Shown here one piece after another: positions 7,985 through 16,086 of a DNA stretch of 18,555 nt; the first letter of the stretch is position 1; the number at the start of each line of letters is the position of its first letter. The stretch is taken from NCBI GenBank assembly GCA_937907485.1, contig CALESR010000143.1, positions 1 to 18,555 of the forward strand, given 5' to 3'. The position numbers were made by a program, and so were the translations under genes. Origin of the DNA: an uncultured Paracoccaceae bacterium. GTDB lineage: Bacteria; Pseudomonadota; Alphaproteobacteria; Rhodobacterales; Rhodobacteraceae. Under the pieces are notes generated by a model. That model ran no database searches, was not told where the DNA came from, and saw only the letters and a program-made list of their open reading frames with translations.

Positions 7985-9204
7985 CCGACCTGCCGCTGAA
8001 ATCGCTGGAGATTCCGACCCGGTGGGACCGATCCGGCCTGCCGGCCTGGACCTATCATTCCGACGCGCTGTTTGCGTTGGAGCGCGAAGGCGTGTTCCTC
8101 AACCATTGGCAGGTGGTCGGGCATGAAAACGATCTGCCTGCGCCGGGCGACTGGCTGGCCTTTGACCTCTTGGGCGAGCGCGCGCTGGTGGTGCGAGGCC
8201 GTGACGGCGTGCTGCGGGCGTTTCACAACCTGTGCCGCCATCGGGGCGCGCGGGTGGTGGACGGGGCGCAGGGCCAGTGCCGGGGCGCACTGGTCTGCCC
8301 GTTTCATGGCTGGGTCTATAACCTCGACGGCACGCTGCGCGGCGCGGCGCAGCCGGGCAGCTTTGGCGAGATGGACCGCAGCCAGTTCGGGCTGAAGCCC
8401 ATCGAGATGGAGCTGTTCCACGGCTTTGTCTTTCTGCGCTTTCACCCCGGTCCGCAGCCCTCGGTGGCGCAGGTGCTGGCGCCCTTTGCGGCGGATTTCG
8501 CCGCTTATGGCGCGGGCGGTCTGCTGCCGGTGTCGCAGCCGGTCTGGGCGACTGACCTGCCGGTGAACTGGAAATCGGTGCGTGATGTCGACAACGAGGG
8601 CTATCACGTCCCGCTGGCGCATCCCGCGTTGCAAGAGCTTTACGGCCGCGAGTACCGCGATGTCTATCTGCCCGGCGGGCTGCATGCCTCGTTCGGGTTT
8701 TATGGCGATACGCCGGGGCGGCGCTGGTCGGTGCGAAACTATGTGGCGCTCAGCCCCGATCAGCCGCATCTGCCGCCGCATCTGCGCCGAGCGTGGAGCT
8801 ATTACGGCCTGTTTCCCAACATGGTCTTTGCCTTTACCCCCGAGGGCGCGCAGTTCTATCACGACCTGCCGGTCTCGGCCCGCCAGACGCGGCTGACCGG
8901 GCGGATTTACCGGCCCGCGCATGAGGCGCGGTCCCAGCGGCTGGCGCGCTATCTGGCGGCGCGCATCGACCGCGACACCTCGGTCGAGGATCAGCAACTG
9001 ACGATCTGGTCGAACGAATCGATGCAGTCCTCGGCCTTTGACGGGTTCCATCTGTCCGATCTGGAATGGGGCGTGCGTCGTCACCACGATCAGTTGCGCG
9101 CCCTGGTGCCGGTGATGCGGCTGCCCGCTGCCCCGGACGAGGGCGCAATGGCCGGGCGCAACAAGGAATTGCTTGGCAAAGCCGATACAATCGACCCAAG
9201 ATGA
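7981..9204 (+). CDS. Rieske non-heme iron oxygenase, alpha subunit (second)
   Basis: This 407-residue Rieske oxygenase is only distantly similar to its neighbour. The [2Fe-2S] ligands are in CRHRG (Cys85, His87) and CPFHGW (Cys106, His109). The catalytic iron site is in DVDNEGYHVPLAHP, with His209, His214 and bridging Glu206. Asp337 in VEDQQLT is the probable third ligand. The residue usually Asn three positions before the bridging acid is Val203. The TTG start at 7981 is supported by GGAGGG at 7969-7974 and by the TTGA overlap with the previous stop. The two alpha subunits may carry out successive oxidations or work on different intermediates. Neither a beta subunit nor a reductase is seen. 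It is followed by the only sizeable gap in the cluster. Confidence 0.87.
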   Translation: MTDLPLKSLEIPTRWDRSGLPAWTYHSDALFALEREGVFLNHWQVVGHENDLPAPGDWLAFDLLGERALVVRGRDGVLRAFHNLCRHRGARVVDGAQGQCRGALVCPFHGWVYNLDGTLRGAAQPGSFGEMDRSQFGLKPIEMELFHGFVFLRFHPGPQPSVAQVLAPFAADFAAYGAGGLLPVSQPVWATDLPVNWKSVRDVDNEGYHVPLAHPALQELYGREYRDVYLPGGLHASFGFYGDTPGRRWSVRNYVALSPDQPHLPPHLRRAWSYYGLFPNMVFAFTPEGAQFYHDLPVSARQTRLTGRIYRPAHEARSQRLARYLAARIDRDTSVEDQQLTIWSNESMQSSAFDGFHLSDLEWGVRRHHDQLRALVPVMRLPAAPDEGAMAGRNKELLGKADTIDPR

Positions 9205-9211
9205 GAAAACG

Positions 9212-9228
9212 GGCCCACACAATGGGCC
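9212..9228 (+). other. Intergenic hairpin before the binding-protein gene
   Basis: GGCCCA (9212-9217) and TGGGCC (9223-9228) form a 6-bp GC-rich stem with loop CACAA in the 45-base gap between the second Rieske gene and the ABC binding-protein gene. It is not followed by a T-run, so a processing or mRNA-stability element that raises binding-protein output is more likely than a terminator. Confidence 0.45.
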
Positions 9229-9249
9229 GACACCAGCGGAGGATGCCCC

Positions 9250-10350
9250 ATGAAACTGACCCGACGCTCGACCCTTGCCGCCCTGTCCGGCGGTCTGGCC
9301 ATGCCCTTTGTGCGGCCTTCCTGGGCGCAGGCGGCCACCGTCAATGTCTATAACTGGTCGGATTATATCGGCGAGTCGACCATCGCCGATTTCGAGGCCG
9401 AGACCGGGCTGGGCGTGGTCTATGACCTTTATGCCAGCGCCGAGGAAATGCAGGCCAAGCTGCTGGCCGGTTCGACGGGGTATGACGTGGTGCTGATGGC
9501 GGGTATCTCGATGCCGGAATTCATCCGCGCCGGGGTCTATCAGCCGATCGACCGCAGCCGCCTGACCGGCTGGGGCAATCTGGACCCGGAAATCCTGCGC
9601 ATCGTCGAGGGCTATGACCCCGGCAACCGCTATGGCCTGCCCTACATGTGGGGGTCGGTCGGGTTCACCTATAACCTGGCGATGATCCGCGAGCGGCTGC
9701 CGAACGCTGATCTGCAGGCGATGGAGACGATCTTTGACCCGGCGAATGCGGCGATTCTGGGGGACTGTGGTCTGTCCATCCTCGACAGCCCGACCGACAT
9801 CGGCTTCATGGTGATGAGCTGGCTGGGCATCGACCCCAATACCGCGGGCCCTGCCGAATACGCCCGCATGGCCGAGGCCTTTGCGCCGATCCGGCAATAC
9901 ATCGCCACCTTCGACAACGCGAACTATCTGACCGCCATTCCGAATGGCGAGTTGTGCGCGGTCAACACATGGTCGGGGGATTATTCCGTCGCCGCCGCCC
10001 GCGCCGCCGAGGCCGGGATCGAGATGGAACTGGCCTATTACGTCCCGCGCACCGGGGCACCGGCGTGGTTCGACCTCTGGGCGATGCCGTCCGACGCGCC
10101 CAACGTCGACAACGCGTATCGCTTCCTCGACTACATGCTGCGCCCGGAGGTGATCGCCGCCTGCACCAATTACACCGGGTATGGCAATGCCAACGCGGCC
10201 TCGCGGCCCTTTGTCGATGAGGCGATCCTCAACGATCCGGCGGTCTATCCCGACGCCGAGACGCTGGCGCGCATGTATACGCCCGCGCCGCAAACCCCCG
10301 ATCAAGAACGCGAACTGACCCGGATCTGGACCCAGATCAAGGCAGGTTGA
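9250..10350 (+). CDS. ABC transporter periplasmic binding protein, PotD/PotF type
   Basis: This 366-residue exported protein has an N-terminal signal with a twin-arginine pair (LTRRSTLAALSGGLAMPFV) and a likely cleavage near SWAQA, so Tat export is possible but not certain. The mature protein starts with VNVYNWSDYIGE, the hallmark of polyamine-binding proteins. Compared from memory with E. coli PotF, ligand-site residues appear kept in NWSDY (36-39), WSGD (Trp241, Asp244), WFD (Asp275) and GYGNAN (Tyr311). A serine and a glutamate of the PotF site look changed. A cationic amine is therefore expected, not necessarily putrescine. GGAGG at 9238-9242 gives a strong ribosome site. It is the first of four genes for a complete importer, followed by the ATPase after 3 bases. 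Confidence 0.9.
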   Translation: MKLTRRSTLAALSGGLAMPFVRPSWAQAATVNVYNWSDYIGESTIADFEAETGLGVVYDLYASAEEMQAKLLAGSTGYDVVLMAGISMPEFIRAGVYQPIDRSRLTGWGNLDPEILRIVEGYDPGNRYGLPYMWGSVGFTYNLAMIRERLPNADLQAMETIFDPANAAILGDCGLSILDSPTDIGFMVMSWLGIDPNTAGPAEYARMAEAFAPIRQYIATFDNANYLTAIPNGELCAVNTWSGDYSVAAARAAEAGIEMELAYYVPRTGAPAWFDLWAMPSDAPNVDNAYRFLDYMLRPEVIAACTNYTGYGNANAASRPFVDEAILNDPAVYPDAETLARMYTPAPQTPDQERELTRIWTQIKAG

Positions 10351-10353
10351 GCC

Positions 10354-11457
10354 ATGGCCGCGGATGGCGCGGGTGCGGCGCCCTTCATCCAGATCGAGGG
10401 GGTGTCGAAGTTCTTCGGCACCTTCCCCGCGGTCCGCGATGTCAGTCTGAGCATCGACAAGGGCGAGTGTTTCGCCCTGCTCGGCGCCTCGGGGTGCGGC
10501 AAGACCACCTTGCTGCGCATGCTGGCCGGGTTCGAGGAGCCGACCTCGGGCAGCATCCGCATCGACGGGCAGGACATGACCCGCATCCCGCCTTGGGAGC
10601 GGCCGGTGCACATGATGTTCCAGTCCTATGCGCTGTTCCCGCACATGAGCGTGGAAAAGAACGTTGGCTATGGGCTCAAGCACGAAAAGATGACCCGCGC
10701 CCAGCGCCGCGACCGCGTGGCCGAGATGCTCGACCTCGTGCAGATGAGCGGCCTTGGGTCGCGCAAGCCGCATCAGATTTCAGGCGGTCAGCGCCAGCGG
10801 GTCGCGCTGGCCCGTGCGCTGGCGCGTCAGCCCAAGGTGCTGCTGCTGGATGAACCCCTGGCGGCGCTGGACAAGAAGCTGCGCGAGCACACCCAGTTCG
10901 AGCTGATGGCGATTCAGGCGCGCACCGGGGTCAATTTCATCGTCGTGACGCACGATCAGGAAGAGGCGATGACCCTCGCCGACCGGCTGGCGGTGATGGA
11001 CAAGGGGCAGGTGCGGCAGGTCGGACGGCCGCTCGATGTCTATGAGAACCCCAATTCGCGCTATGTCGCCGGGTTTCTGGGCACCGTCAGCCAGTTCGAG
11101 GGCCGGGTGATCCGGGCCGAGGGCGGCACCGTCACGCTGTCGGTCGCCGATTTTGCCTGTGAGATCAGCGTGGCCAGCCCGCTCGACACCCGCCCCGGCG
11201 AGGTGCTGACCCTCGCACTGCGGCCCGAAAAGCTGCGGCTGACGCGCGAACGCCCGGAGGGGCCGAACACCTTTCCCGGCACGGTCAAGGATCTGGCCTA
11301 TTTCGGCAAGGACAGCCTGTATCGGGTGATCCTGCCCTCGGGCGGATTGATTTCGGCCCATGCGGTCAACGCCCGGCGCGGTGCACAGGCCCCGGACTGG
11401 GACGAGGCGCTCTGGGTCTCGTTCGAACCCGGCGCCGCCATCCTGTTGAGGGACTAG
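10354..11457 (+). CDS. ABC transporter ATP-binding protein, PotA/PotG type
   Basis: This 367-residue protein has a full ABC nucleotide-binding domain followed by a TOBE-type C-terminal domain. Visible motifs are Walker A GASGCGKTT (44-52), the Q-loop in FQSYALFPH, the signature ISGGQRQR, Walker B VLLLDEPLAALD and the H-loop THDQEEA. The length and the C-terminal region (ALRPEKLRL) match ATPases of spermidine/putrescine-type importers. It acts as a dimer on the cytosolic face, coupled to the two permeases encoded next. The spacing is three bases from the previous stop and three bases to the next ATG, so transcription and translation are very probably coupled. Confidence 0.93.
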   Translation: MAADGAGAAPFIQIEGVSKFFGTFPAVRDVSLSIDKGECFALLGASGCGKTTLLRMLAGFEEPTSGSIRIDGQDMTRIPPWERPVHMMFQSYALFPHMSVEKNVGYGLKHEKMTRAQRRDRVAEMLDLVQMSGLGSRKPHQISGGQRQRVALARALARQPKVLLLDEPLAALDKKLREHTQFELMAIQARTGVNFIVVTHDQEEAMTLADRLAVMDKGQVRQVGRPLDVYENPNSRYVAGFLGTVSQFEGRVIRAEGGTVTLSVADFACEISVASPLDTRPGEVLTLALRPEKLRLTRERPEGPNTFPGTVKDLAYFGKDSLYRVILPSGGLISAHAVNARRGAQAPDWDEALWVSFEPGAAILLRD

Positions 11458-11460
11458 GCG

Positions 11461-12396
11461 ATGCGCGCGCTGACCGGCCTGTCCCAGTGGTTTGACCGAC
11501 GCGGCTGGCGGGACCTGATCATCGGTCTGCCCTATGTCTGGCTGCTGGTGCTGTTCCTGCTGCCCTTCCTGATCGTGCTGGCGATGAGCCTCGCCACCCG
11601 CACGCCGACCGCGCCGCCCTTTGGCTATGGTGGTGACAACCCGCTGCTGAATTTCGAGGGTTATGCCCGGCTGTTCACCGACGACCTCTATATCCGCAGC
11701 TTTCTGACCTCGCTGATGAATGCCGGGGTGGCGACGTTGTTCTGCCTCGCGCTGGGCTATCCGATGGCGCTGGGCCTGACGCGGATCAGCGCGGGCTGGC
11801 GTGGCATCCTGCTGATGCTGGTGATCCTGCCGTTCTGGACCAGTTTCCTGCTGCGCGTCTATGCGTGGATGGGGCTGATGGGCCGCAATTCGTGGTTCAA
11901 CGGGCTGTTGACCGATCTGTGGAACTGGGTGACGCCAGAGGCCTGGGCGCTGGGTCATATCCCGATGATGCAGACCAATTTCGCCGTCGTGCTGGTGATG
12001 GTCTATACCTATCTGCCCTTCATGATCCTGCCGCTCTACGCCAATCTCGAACGCCTCGACCGCGCGCTGGACGAGGCGGCGATGGATCTGGGCAGCCGCC
12101 CCTTCCGGGTGTTTGTGGACGTCACCCTGCCGCAATCGGTGCCGGGGATCATCGCCGGTGGGCTGCTGGTCTTCATCCCCGCGGCGGGCGAGTTGGTCAT
12201 TCCCACGCTGGTCGGTGACGCCGGAATGCCGATGATCGGGCGGGTGATCTCGGACGAATTCGCCTCGGCGCGCGATTGGCCGATGGCCTCGTCGGTGGCG
12301 GTGGTGCTGCTGATCCTGATGGTCGGGCCGACGATCCTGTACAGCCGATTCAACGCGCGGGCCGAAGGGTCCGGGCCGCTGGAGGCGCAGAAATGA
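11461..12396 (+). CDS. ABC transporter permease, PotB/PotH type
   Basis: This 311-residue inner-membrane protein has about six predicted membrane segments, for example LPYVWLLVLFLLPFLIVL, GILLMLVILPFWTSFLL and FAVVLVMVYTYLPFMIL. It carries the cytoplasmic EAA loop (DEAAMDLGSRPFRVFVDVTL) that contacts the ATPase. It forms the heterodimeric channel with the next gene product. GAGGG at 11448-11452 precedes the ATG. Its end overlaps the second permease start (ATGA). A 31-base stretch coding for the EAA loop is identical to the same place in the second permease gene. The family (polyamine/opine type) is clear, but the transported substrate is inferred only from the cluster. Confidence 0.92.
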   Translation: MRALTGLSQWFDRRGWRDLIIGLPYVWLLVLFLLPFLIVLAMSLATRTPTAPPFGYGGDNPLLNFEGYARLFTDDLYIRSFLTSLMNAGVATLFCLALGYPMALGLTRISAGWRGILLMLVILPFWTSFLLRVYAWMGLMGRNSWFNGLLTDLWNWVTPEAWALGHIPMMQTNFAVVLVMVYTYLPFMILPLYANLERLDRALDEAAMDLGSRPFRVFVDVTLPQSVPGIIAGGLLVFIPAAGELVIPTLVGDAGMPMIGRVISDEFASARDWPMASSVAVVLLILMVGPTILYSRFNARAEGSGPLEAQK

Positions 12397-13232
12397 GGCG
12401 CCGCCCTGTCTTTCTGATCACGATGCTCTGCTTTGGCTTTGCCTTTTTCTATATCCCGATCCTGTCGATGATCGTCTATTCCTTCAACGGCTCGCGGCTG
12501 GCGACGGTCTGGGGCGGGTTCTCGACGCGCTGGTATGTGTCACTGTGGGACAACCGGCAGGTCTGGGCGGCGATGGTGCTGTCGATCAAGATCGCGCTGG
12601 TCTCGGCCACCGGGGCGACGATCCTCGGCACGATGGCGGGCATTGCCCTGGCCCGGTTTCGCAAGTTCCGGGGGCGCACCCTGTTCTCGGCCATGGTCAC
12701 GGCGCCCCTGGTCATGCCCGAGGTCATCACCGGCATCGCCACGCTGATGCTGTTCATCCTGATGGCGCAGTGGGTCGGCTGGCCGGCGCAGCGCGGTTTT
12801 ACCACCGTCACGCTGGCGCATATCACATTTTCGATGGTCTTCGTGACGACAGTCGTGCAGTCGCGCCTGTCGTCCGCCGACCGCGCGATCGAGGAGGCGG
12901 CGATGGATCTGGGCAGCCGCCCCTGGCAGGTGCTGCGCGACGTCACCTTGCCGGTGATCTCGCCCGCGATCCTGTCGGGTTGGCTGTTGGCCTTTACCAT
13001 CTCGCTCGACGATGTGGTCATCACCTCGTTCACCACCGGGCCGGGGGCGACGACGCTGCCGCTGCTGATATGGTCCAAGGTCAAGCTGGGCGTGACCCCC
13101 GACATCAACGCCCTGGCGACGCTGATCGTGGTGGTGGTGGGGATTGGTGTGGCGCTGGCGGGCTGGATCTTGCGGCGGGCGGAAAAGCGCCGCGACCTCG
13201 ACGCGCGCATGGCATTTCGGAGCGGGACATGA
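12393..13232 (+). CDS. ABC transporter permease, PotC/PotI type
   Basis: This 279-residue inner-membrane protein has an N-terminal membrane segment (FLITMLCFGFAFFYIPIL), about five further segments, and the EAA loop EEAAMDLGSRPWQVLRDVTL. It ends with a basic cytosolic tail (RRAEKRRDLD). FTISLDDVVITSFTTGPG is a conserved stretch of PotC/PotI-like permeases. The ATG at 12393 was chosen because GGAGG (12381-12385) lies seven bases upstream and it gives the normal family length. A longer frame starting upstream would run through the previous gene in another frame. It overlaps both neighbours by four bases and completes the importer. Confidence 0.92.
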   Translation: MRRRPVFLITMLCFGFAFFYIPILSMIVYSFNGSRLATVWGGFSTRWYVSLWDNRQVWAAMVLSIKIALVSATGATILGTMAGIALARFRKFRGRTLFSAMVTAPLVMPEVITGIATLMLFILMAQWVGWPAQRGFTTVTLAHITFSMVFVTTVVQSRLSSADRAIEEAAMDLGSRPWQVLRDVTLPVISPAILSGWLLAFTISLDDVVITSFTTGPGATTLPLLIWSKVKLGVTPDINALATLIVVVVGIGVALAGWILRRAEKRRDLDARMAFRSGT

Positions 13233-14080
13233 GTGGATTGCTGGGGGTGCCCGAGGGGGCGCCGGGGGCTGGGCGTGCGCGGTACGGGCAGGCGATGCAG
13301 CTCTATTTCCAACGGATTTTGAGCGCGGCGCAGCTCGAGGCCTATCGCACCGCCGCCGCCTGCGATGCCACGCCGCCGGCGCTGGAACTGGTGGCGCGGG
13401 GCTTGGCCATTCCCGCCGATCCTGCGCCATCGCCCGAGGCGGCCATCCTGAGTCTGGTGGACGAGGCCGACCGCTATCTGACCACGCTGCCCGGTCCCGG
13501 CGTGGCCGAGGTGCGCGCGGGCATCGCGGCGGCGCGCGGCGGGGCCGTGACCCCGGCCGAGCCCGCGCCCAACGCCGTGGTCGATGCCCATCTGCCGCAG
13601 GCGCTGGGCCTGCTGGCCGCGACGCATCCGGCCTTGGCGCAGTCCATCGCCCGCGCCGCACCGTATCTGCGCTGGATCACCTATGATGGCTATGTCCCGG
13701 GCACTATTGGCGAGGCCTTCGCGCAGGGGCACGCCTATGCCTCGATCTGCGGCGGCGACGCGGCGGTGTCGGCGCGTGACTTTGACCTCGGCCTGTTTGT
13801 CATCGCGCCGCATGTGTTTTACCGCGACCACCACCACCCGGCGCCCGAGTTGTATGCCCCACTGACCGGCCCGCATGGCTGGCGCTTTGGCCCGGATCGG
13901 CCTCTGGTGCTGAAACCCGCGCATCAGCCAGTCTGGAACCCACCCCTGAACCCCCACGCGACCAAGGTCGGCGCCGTGCCGTTTCTGTGCCTTTTTGGCT
14001 GGACGGCAGATGTCGAGGCCCCTGCGCGGGTGATCCCGGCCTCTGACTGGCCCGAACTGGAGGCTTTGCGCCTTGGCTGA
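13229..14080 (+). CDS. Cupin of the dimethylsulfoniopropionate (DMSP) lyase superfamily
   Basis: This 283-residue protein has a C-terminal cupin barrel at about residues 165-265. The motif DHHHPAPELYAPLTG carries His203, Glu207 and Tyr209 in the spacing His-x3-Glu-x-Tyr. A further His243 lies in NPHATKVG. In DddQ, as I recall it, equivalent residues bind the metal, with the tyrosine as catalytic base that removes a proton next to the carboxylate. All four seem kept, so a lyase is likely. The N-terminal half is helical and longer than in DddQ or DddL, so this may be a separate branch. No acrylate-handling or DMS-related gene is nearby, and elimination from a non-DMSP quaternary amine or betaine-like intermediate is possible. 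It overlaps the last permease gene by four bases. Confidence 0.7.
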   Translation: MSGLLGVPEGAPGAGRARYGQAMQLYFQRILSAAQLEAYRTAAACDATPPALELVARGLAIPADPAPSPEAAILSLVDEADRYLTTLPGPGVAEVRAGIAAARGGAVTPAEPAPNAVVDAHLPQALGLLAATHPALAQSIARAAPYLRWITYDGYVPGTIGEAFAQGHAYASICGGDAAVSARDFDLGLFVIAPHVFYRDHHHPAPELYAPLTGPHGWRFGPDRPLVLKPAHQPVWNPPLNPHATKVGAVPFLCLFGWTADVEAPARVIPASDWPELEALRLG

Positions 14081-15671
14081 TCTGGTGATCCACAACGCGA
14101 CGATCCACACGATGGACCCTGCCAACCCTCGCGCCGACTGGATGACGGTGCAGGGCGGGCGCATTCTGGCGCTGGGCCGGGGCGCGCCACCCGATGCCGC
14201 GCAACGGCTTGATGCCAAAGGGTTAACCCTGCTGCCCGGCTTTCAGGATGCCCATGTGCATCTGCTCGATGGTGGCACTGATCTGGTGGAAACCGCGCCG
14301 CTCTACGACTGCCAGACGCTCGACGATATCCAGCGTACGATGGCCGCCCATGCGGCGCAGCGTGGCGGGCCGATGGTCTGGGGGGCGGGTTGGCAATGTG
14401 GCTTCTTTGGCGATCACAACCTGACCCGCGCGGTGCTCGACGCGGTGGTGCCCGACCGGCCCTGCCTGATCTTTGACGGCAATTTCCACAACGCCTGCAT
14501 CAACTCGGCGGCGATCGCGATGGCCGGGATCGATGACCAGACGCCGGACCCGCTGAACGGCCATTTCGTGCGTGACGCGGCAGGGCGTGCGACCGGGATG
14601 CTGCACGAGGACGCCATTTATTGGGTGCGCGCGCGACTGCCGCAGACCTCGGATCAGACGCGCTATCAGGGCCTGCTGGCCGGGATGGCGCATGCCAATC
14701 AACTGGGCATCACCGGGGTTCTGGACGCCGCCATCCAGCCCTATCAGCGCGCCGCCTATGCGCGCGGCGAGGCCGAGGGCGCGCTGACCCTGCGCGTTGC
14801 CGGCACCATGCACATCACTGCCAACGAGCTGGTGGCCGAGGCCGTCGCCCGGTTGATCGAGTGGCGCGACGCGCATCGCTCGCAGGATTTTCACCTGCAT
14901 TCGGCCAAGGTCTTCATGGATGGCGGGCTGGAAAACCGCACGGCTGCGCTGATCGCGCCCTATGCCGATATCGGCGGCAACGCGCCCTTGATGTTCCAGC
15001 CGGACCACATTGCCGAGCTTTTCACCGCGCTCGACGCGGCCCGATTCCAGATCCATGTGCATTGCATCGGCGATGCAGCGGTGCGCGCCACTCTGGACGG
15101 GTTCGAGGCGGCGCGGCGGGCCAATGGCGTCTGGCCCTCGCTGCACCAGATCGCGCATTGCCAGATGGTGCATTCCGATGATCTGGAACGGTTTTCCGCG
15201 CTGGGGGTGATGGCGAACCTGCAATTGCTCTGGGCCTGCAACGATCCGTTGATCCCGGACGAGACGATGGCGATGATCGGGCCTGAGCGCGCACCCCTCA
15301 CCTATCCAGCGCGCTCGCTGATCGACGCCGGGGCGCCGTTCTGCCTCAACTCCGATTGGCCGGTGACCACGCTGAACCCGTTCGAGATCATCGGCACCGC
15401 CATCACGCGAGAGCCGCCGCGCAGCCGGGGCCGGGCCGAGCCGTTCTTTCCCCATCAGCGGCTGTCTCGGATCGAGGCGCTGCAGGGCTATACCACTCAT
15501 GCCGCCGCCGCGTGCTGGCGCGGCGGCTTTACCGGGGCGCTCAAGCCGGGGTTCTCGGCCGATGCGATCCTGCTCGACCGCGATCTTTTGACCTGTGACC
15601 CCTACGCCATCGCCGAAACCCGCGTCCTGGCCACCCTGTTCAAGGGGCGGCTGGTGCATGACATCCGATAA
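14073..15671 (+). CDS. Amidohydrolase, YtcJ-like metal-dependent hydrolase
   Basis: This 532-residue protein begins with the small beta domain of amidohydrolases (DLVIHNATIHTMDP) and goes into a TIM barrel. Metal-site motifs appear in order: DAHVHL (His61, His63), AKVFMDGG (Lys279), HVHCIGD (His328, His330), HQIAHC (His358, His362) and NSDWP (Asp428). A C-terminal strand returns to the beta domain (FSADAILLDRDLL). The set and length match the YtcJ group, which includes N-substituted formamide deformylases. A C-N bond hydrolysis on a cluster intermediate, such as an N-formyl or amide product, is plausible but not shown. The TTG start at 14073 has GGAGG at 14059-14063 and overlaps the cupin gene by eight bases. 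No nearby ATG would keep the whole beta domain. Confidence 0.85.
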   Translation: MADLVIHNATIHTMDPANPRADWMTVQGGRILALGRGAPPDAAQRLDAKGLTLLPGFQDAHVHLLDGGTDLVETAPLYDCQTLDDIQRTMAAHAAQRGGPMVWGAGWQCGFFGDHNLTRAVLDAVVPDRPCLIFDGNFHNACINSAAIAMAGIDDQTPDPLNGHFVRDAAGRATGMLHEDAIYWVRARLPQTSDQTRYQGLLAGMAHANQLGITGVLDAAIQPYQRAAYARGEAEGALTLRVAGTMHITANELVAEAVARLIEWRDAHRSQDFHLHSAKVFMDGGLENRTAALIAPYADIGGNAPLMFQPDHIAELFTALDAARFQIHVHCIGDAAVRATLDGFEAARRANGVWPSLHQIAHCQMVHSDDLERFSALGVMANLQLLWACNDPLIPDETMAMIGPERAPLTYPARSLIDAGAPFCLNSDWPVTTLNPFEIIGTAITREPPRSRGRAEPFFPHQRLSRIEALQGYTTHAAAACWRGGFTGALKPGFSADAILLDRDLLTCDPYAIAETRVLATLFKGRLVHDIR

Positions 15672-15681
15672 GGGCCTGACA

Positions 15682-16086
15682 ATGCTGCTTTATACCACTC
15701 TCGGCACCGATGACATTGCCCGCGCCACTGCATTCTGGGGGCCGATCATGGCCAGCCTCGGCCACGCGCCACTAGGCGATCTGGGCGAAGGTTGGGCCGG
15801 ATGGGGCAAAGAATACGACGGCGGCTTTGGCTTTTACCTCTGCCCACCCTTTGACGGCCAACCGGCCTCGGCGGGGAACGGCCTGACGCTGGCCTTTCCG
15901 GCCCGCGATGCCGCCCATGTCCGCGCCCTGCACGCTCTGGCGCTGGCGCATGGCGGCACCGACGAGGGCGCGCCCGGCACCCGCGACTATTACAGCCCGG
16001 ATTTCTATGTCGCCTATGCCCGCTCGCCCGACGGCCACAAGGCGGCCTTTGTCTTTCACCACCATGACCCGGCAGTCGCGCCATGA
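15682..16086 (+). CDS. VOC (glyoxalase/bleomycin-resistance fold) family protein
   Basis: This 134-residue single-domain protein has the VOC pattern: an opening strand (LLYTTLGTDDIARATAFW), GFGFYLCPPFDG in the middle, and the closing strand FYVAYARSPDGHKAAFVFH, which is typical of the family. VOC proteins include lyases, dioxygenases, epimerases and binding proteins, so no reaction can be named. The ATG at 15682 has AAGGG (15670-15674) at ideal distance, overlapping the stop of the amidohydrolase. An ATG at 15658 in the same frame would give eight extra residues inside the previous gene and lacks a better ribosome site. It overlaps the next gene by four bases and belongs to the same transcription unit. 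Confidence 0.85.
   Translation: MLLYTTLGTDDIARATAFWGPIMASLGHAPLGDLGEGWAGWGKEYDGGFGFYLCPPFDGQPASAGNGLTLAFPARDAAHVRALHALALAHGGTDEGAPGTRDYYSPDFYVAYARSPDGHKAAFVFHHHDPAVAP

Noticed and set aside
7945..10773. Very long open frame on the minus strand (about 940 codons) across the Rieske and binding-protein genes; similar ones at 2421-4241, 4075-5604 and 12476-14218
   Set aside because: These mirror well-supported plus-strand genes, have His/Arg/Gln-rich low-complexity translations without domains, and arise from codon bias at high GC.
13229..14080. Assigning a ddd gene symbol for DMSP cleavage
   Set aside because: Superfamily residues are present, but length and context differ and no DMSP-related transporter or acrylate gene is seen.
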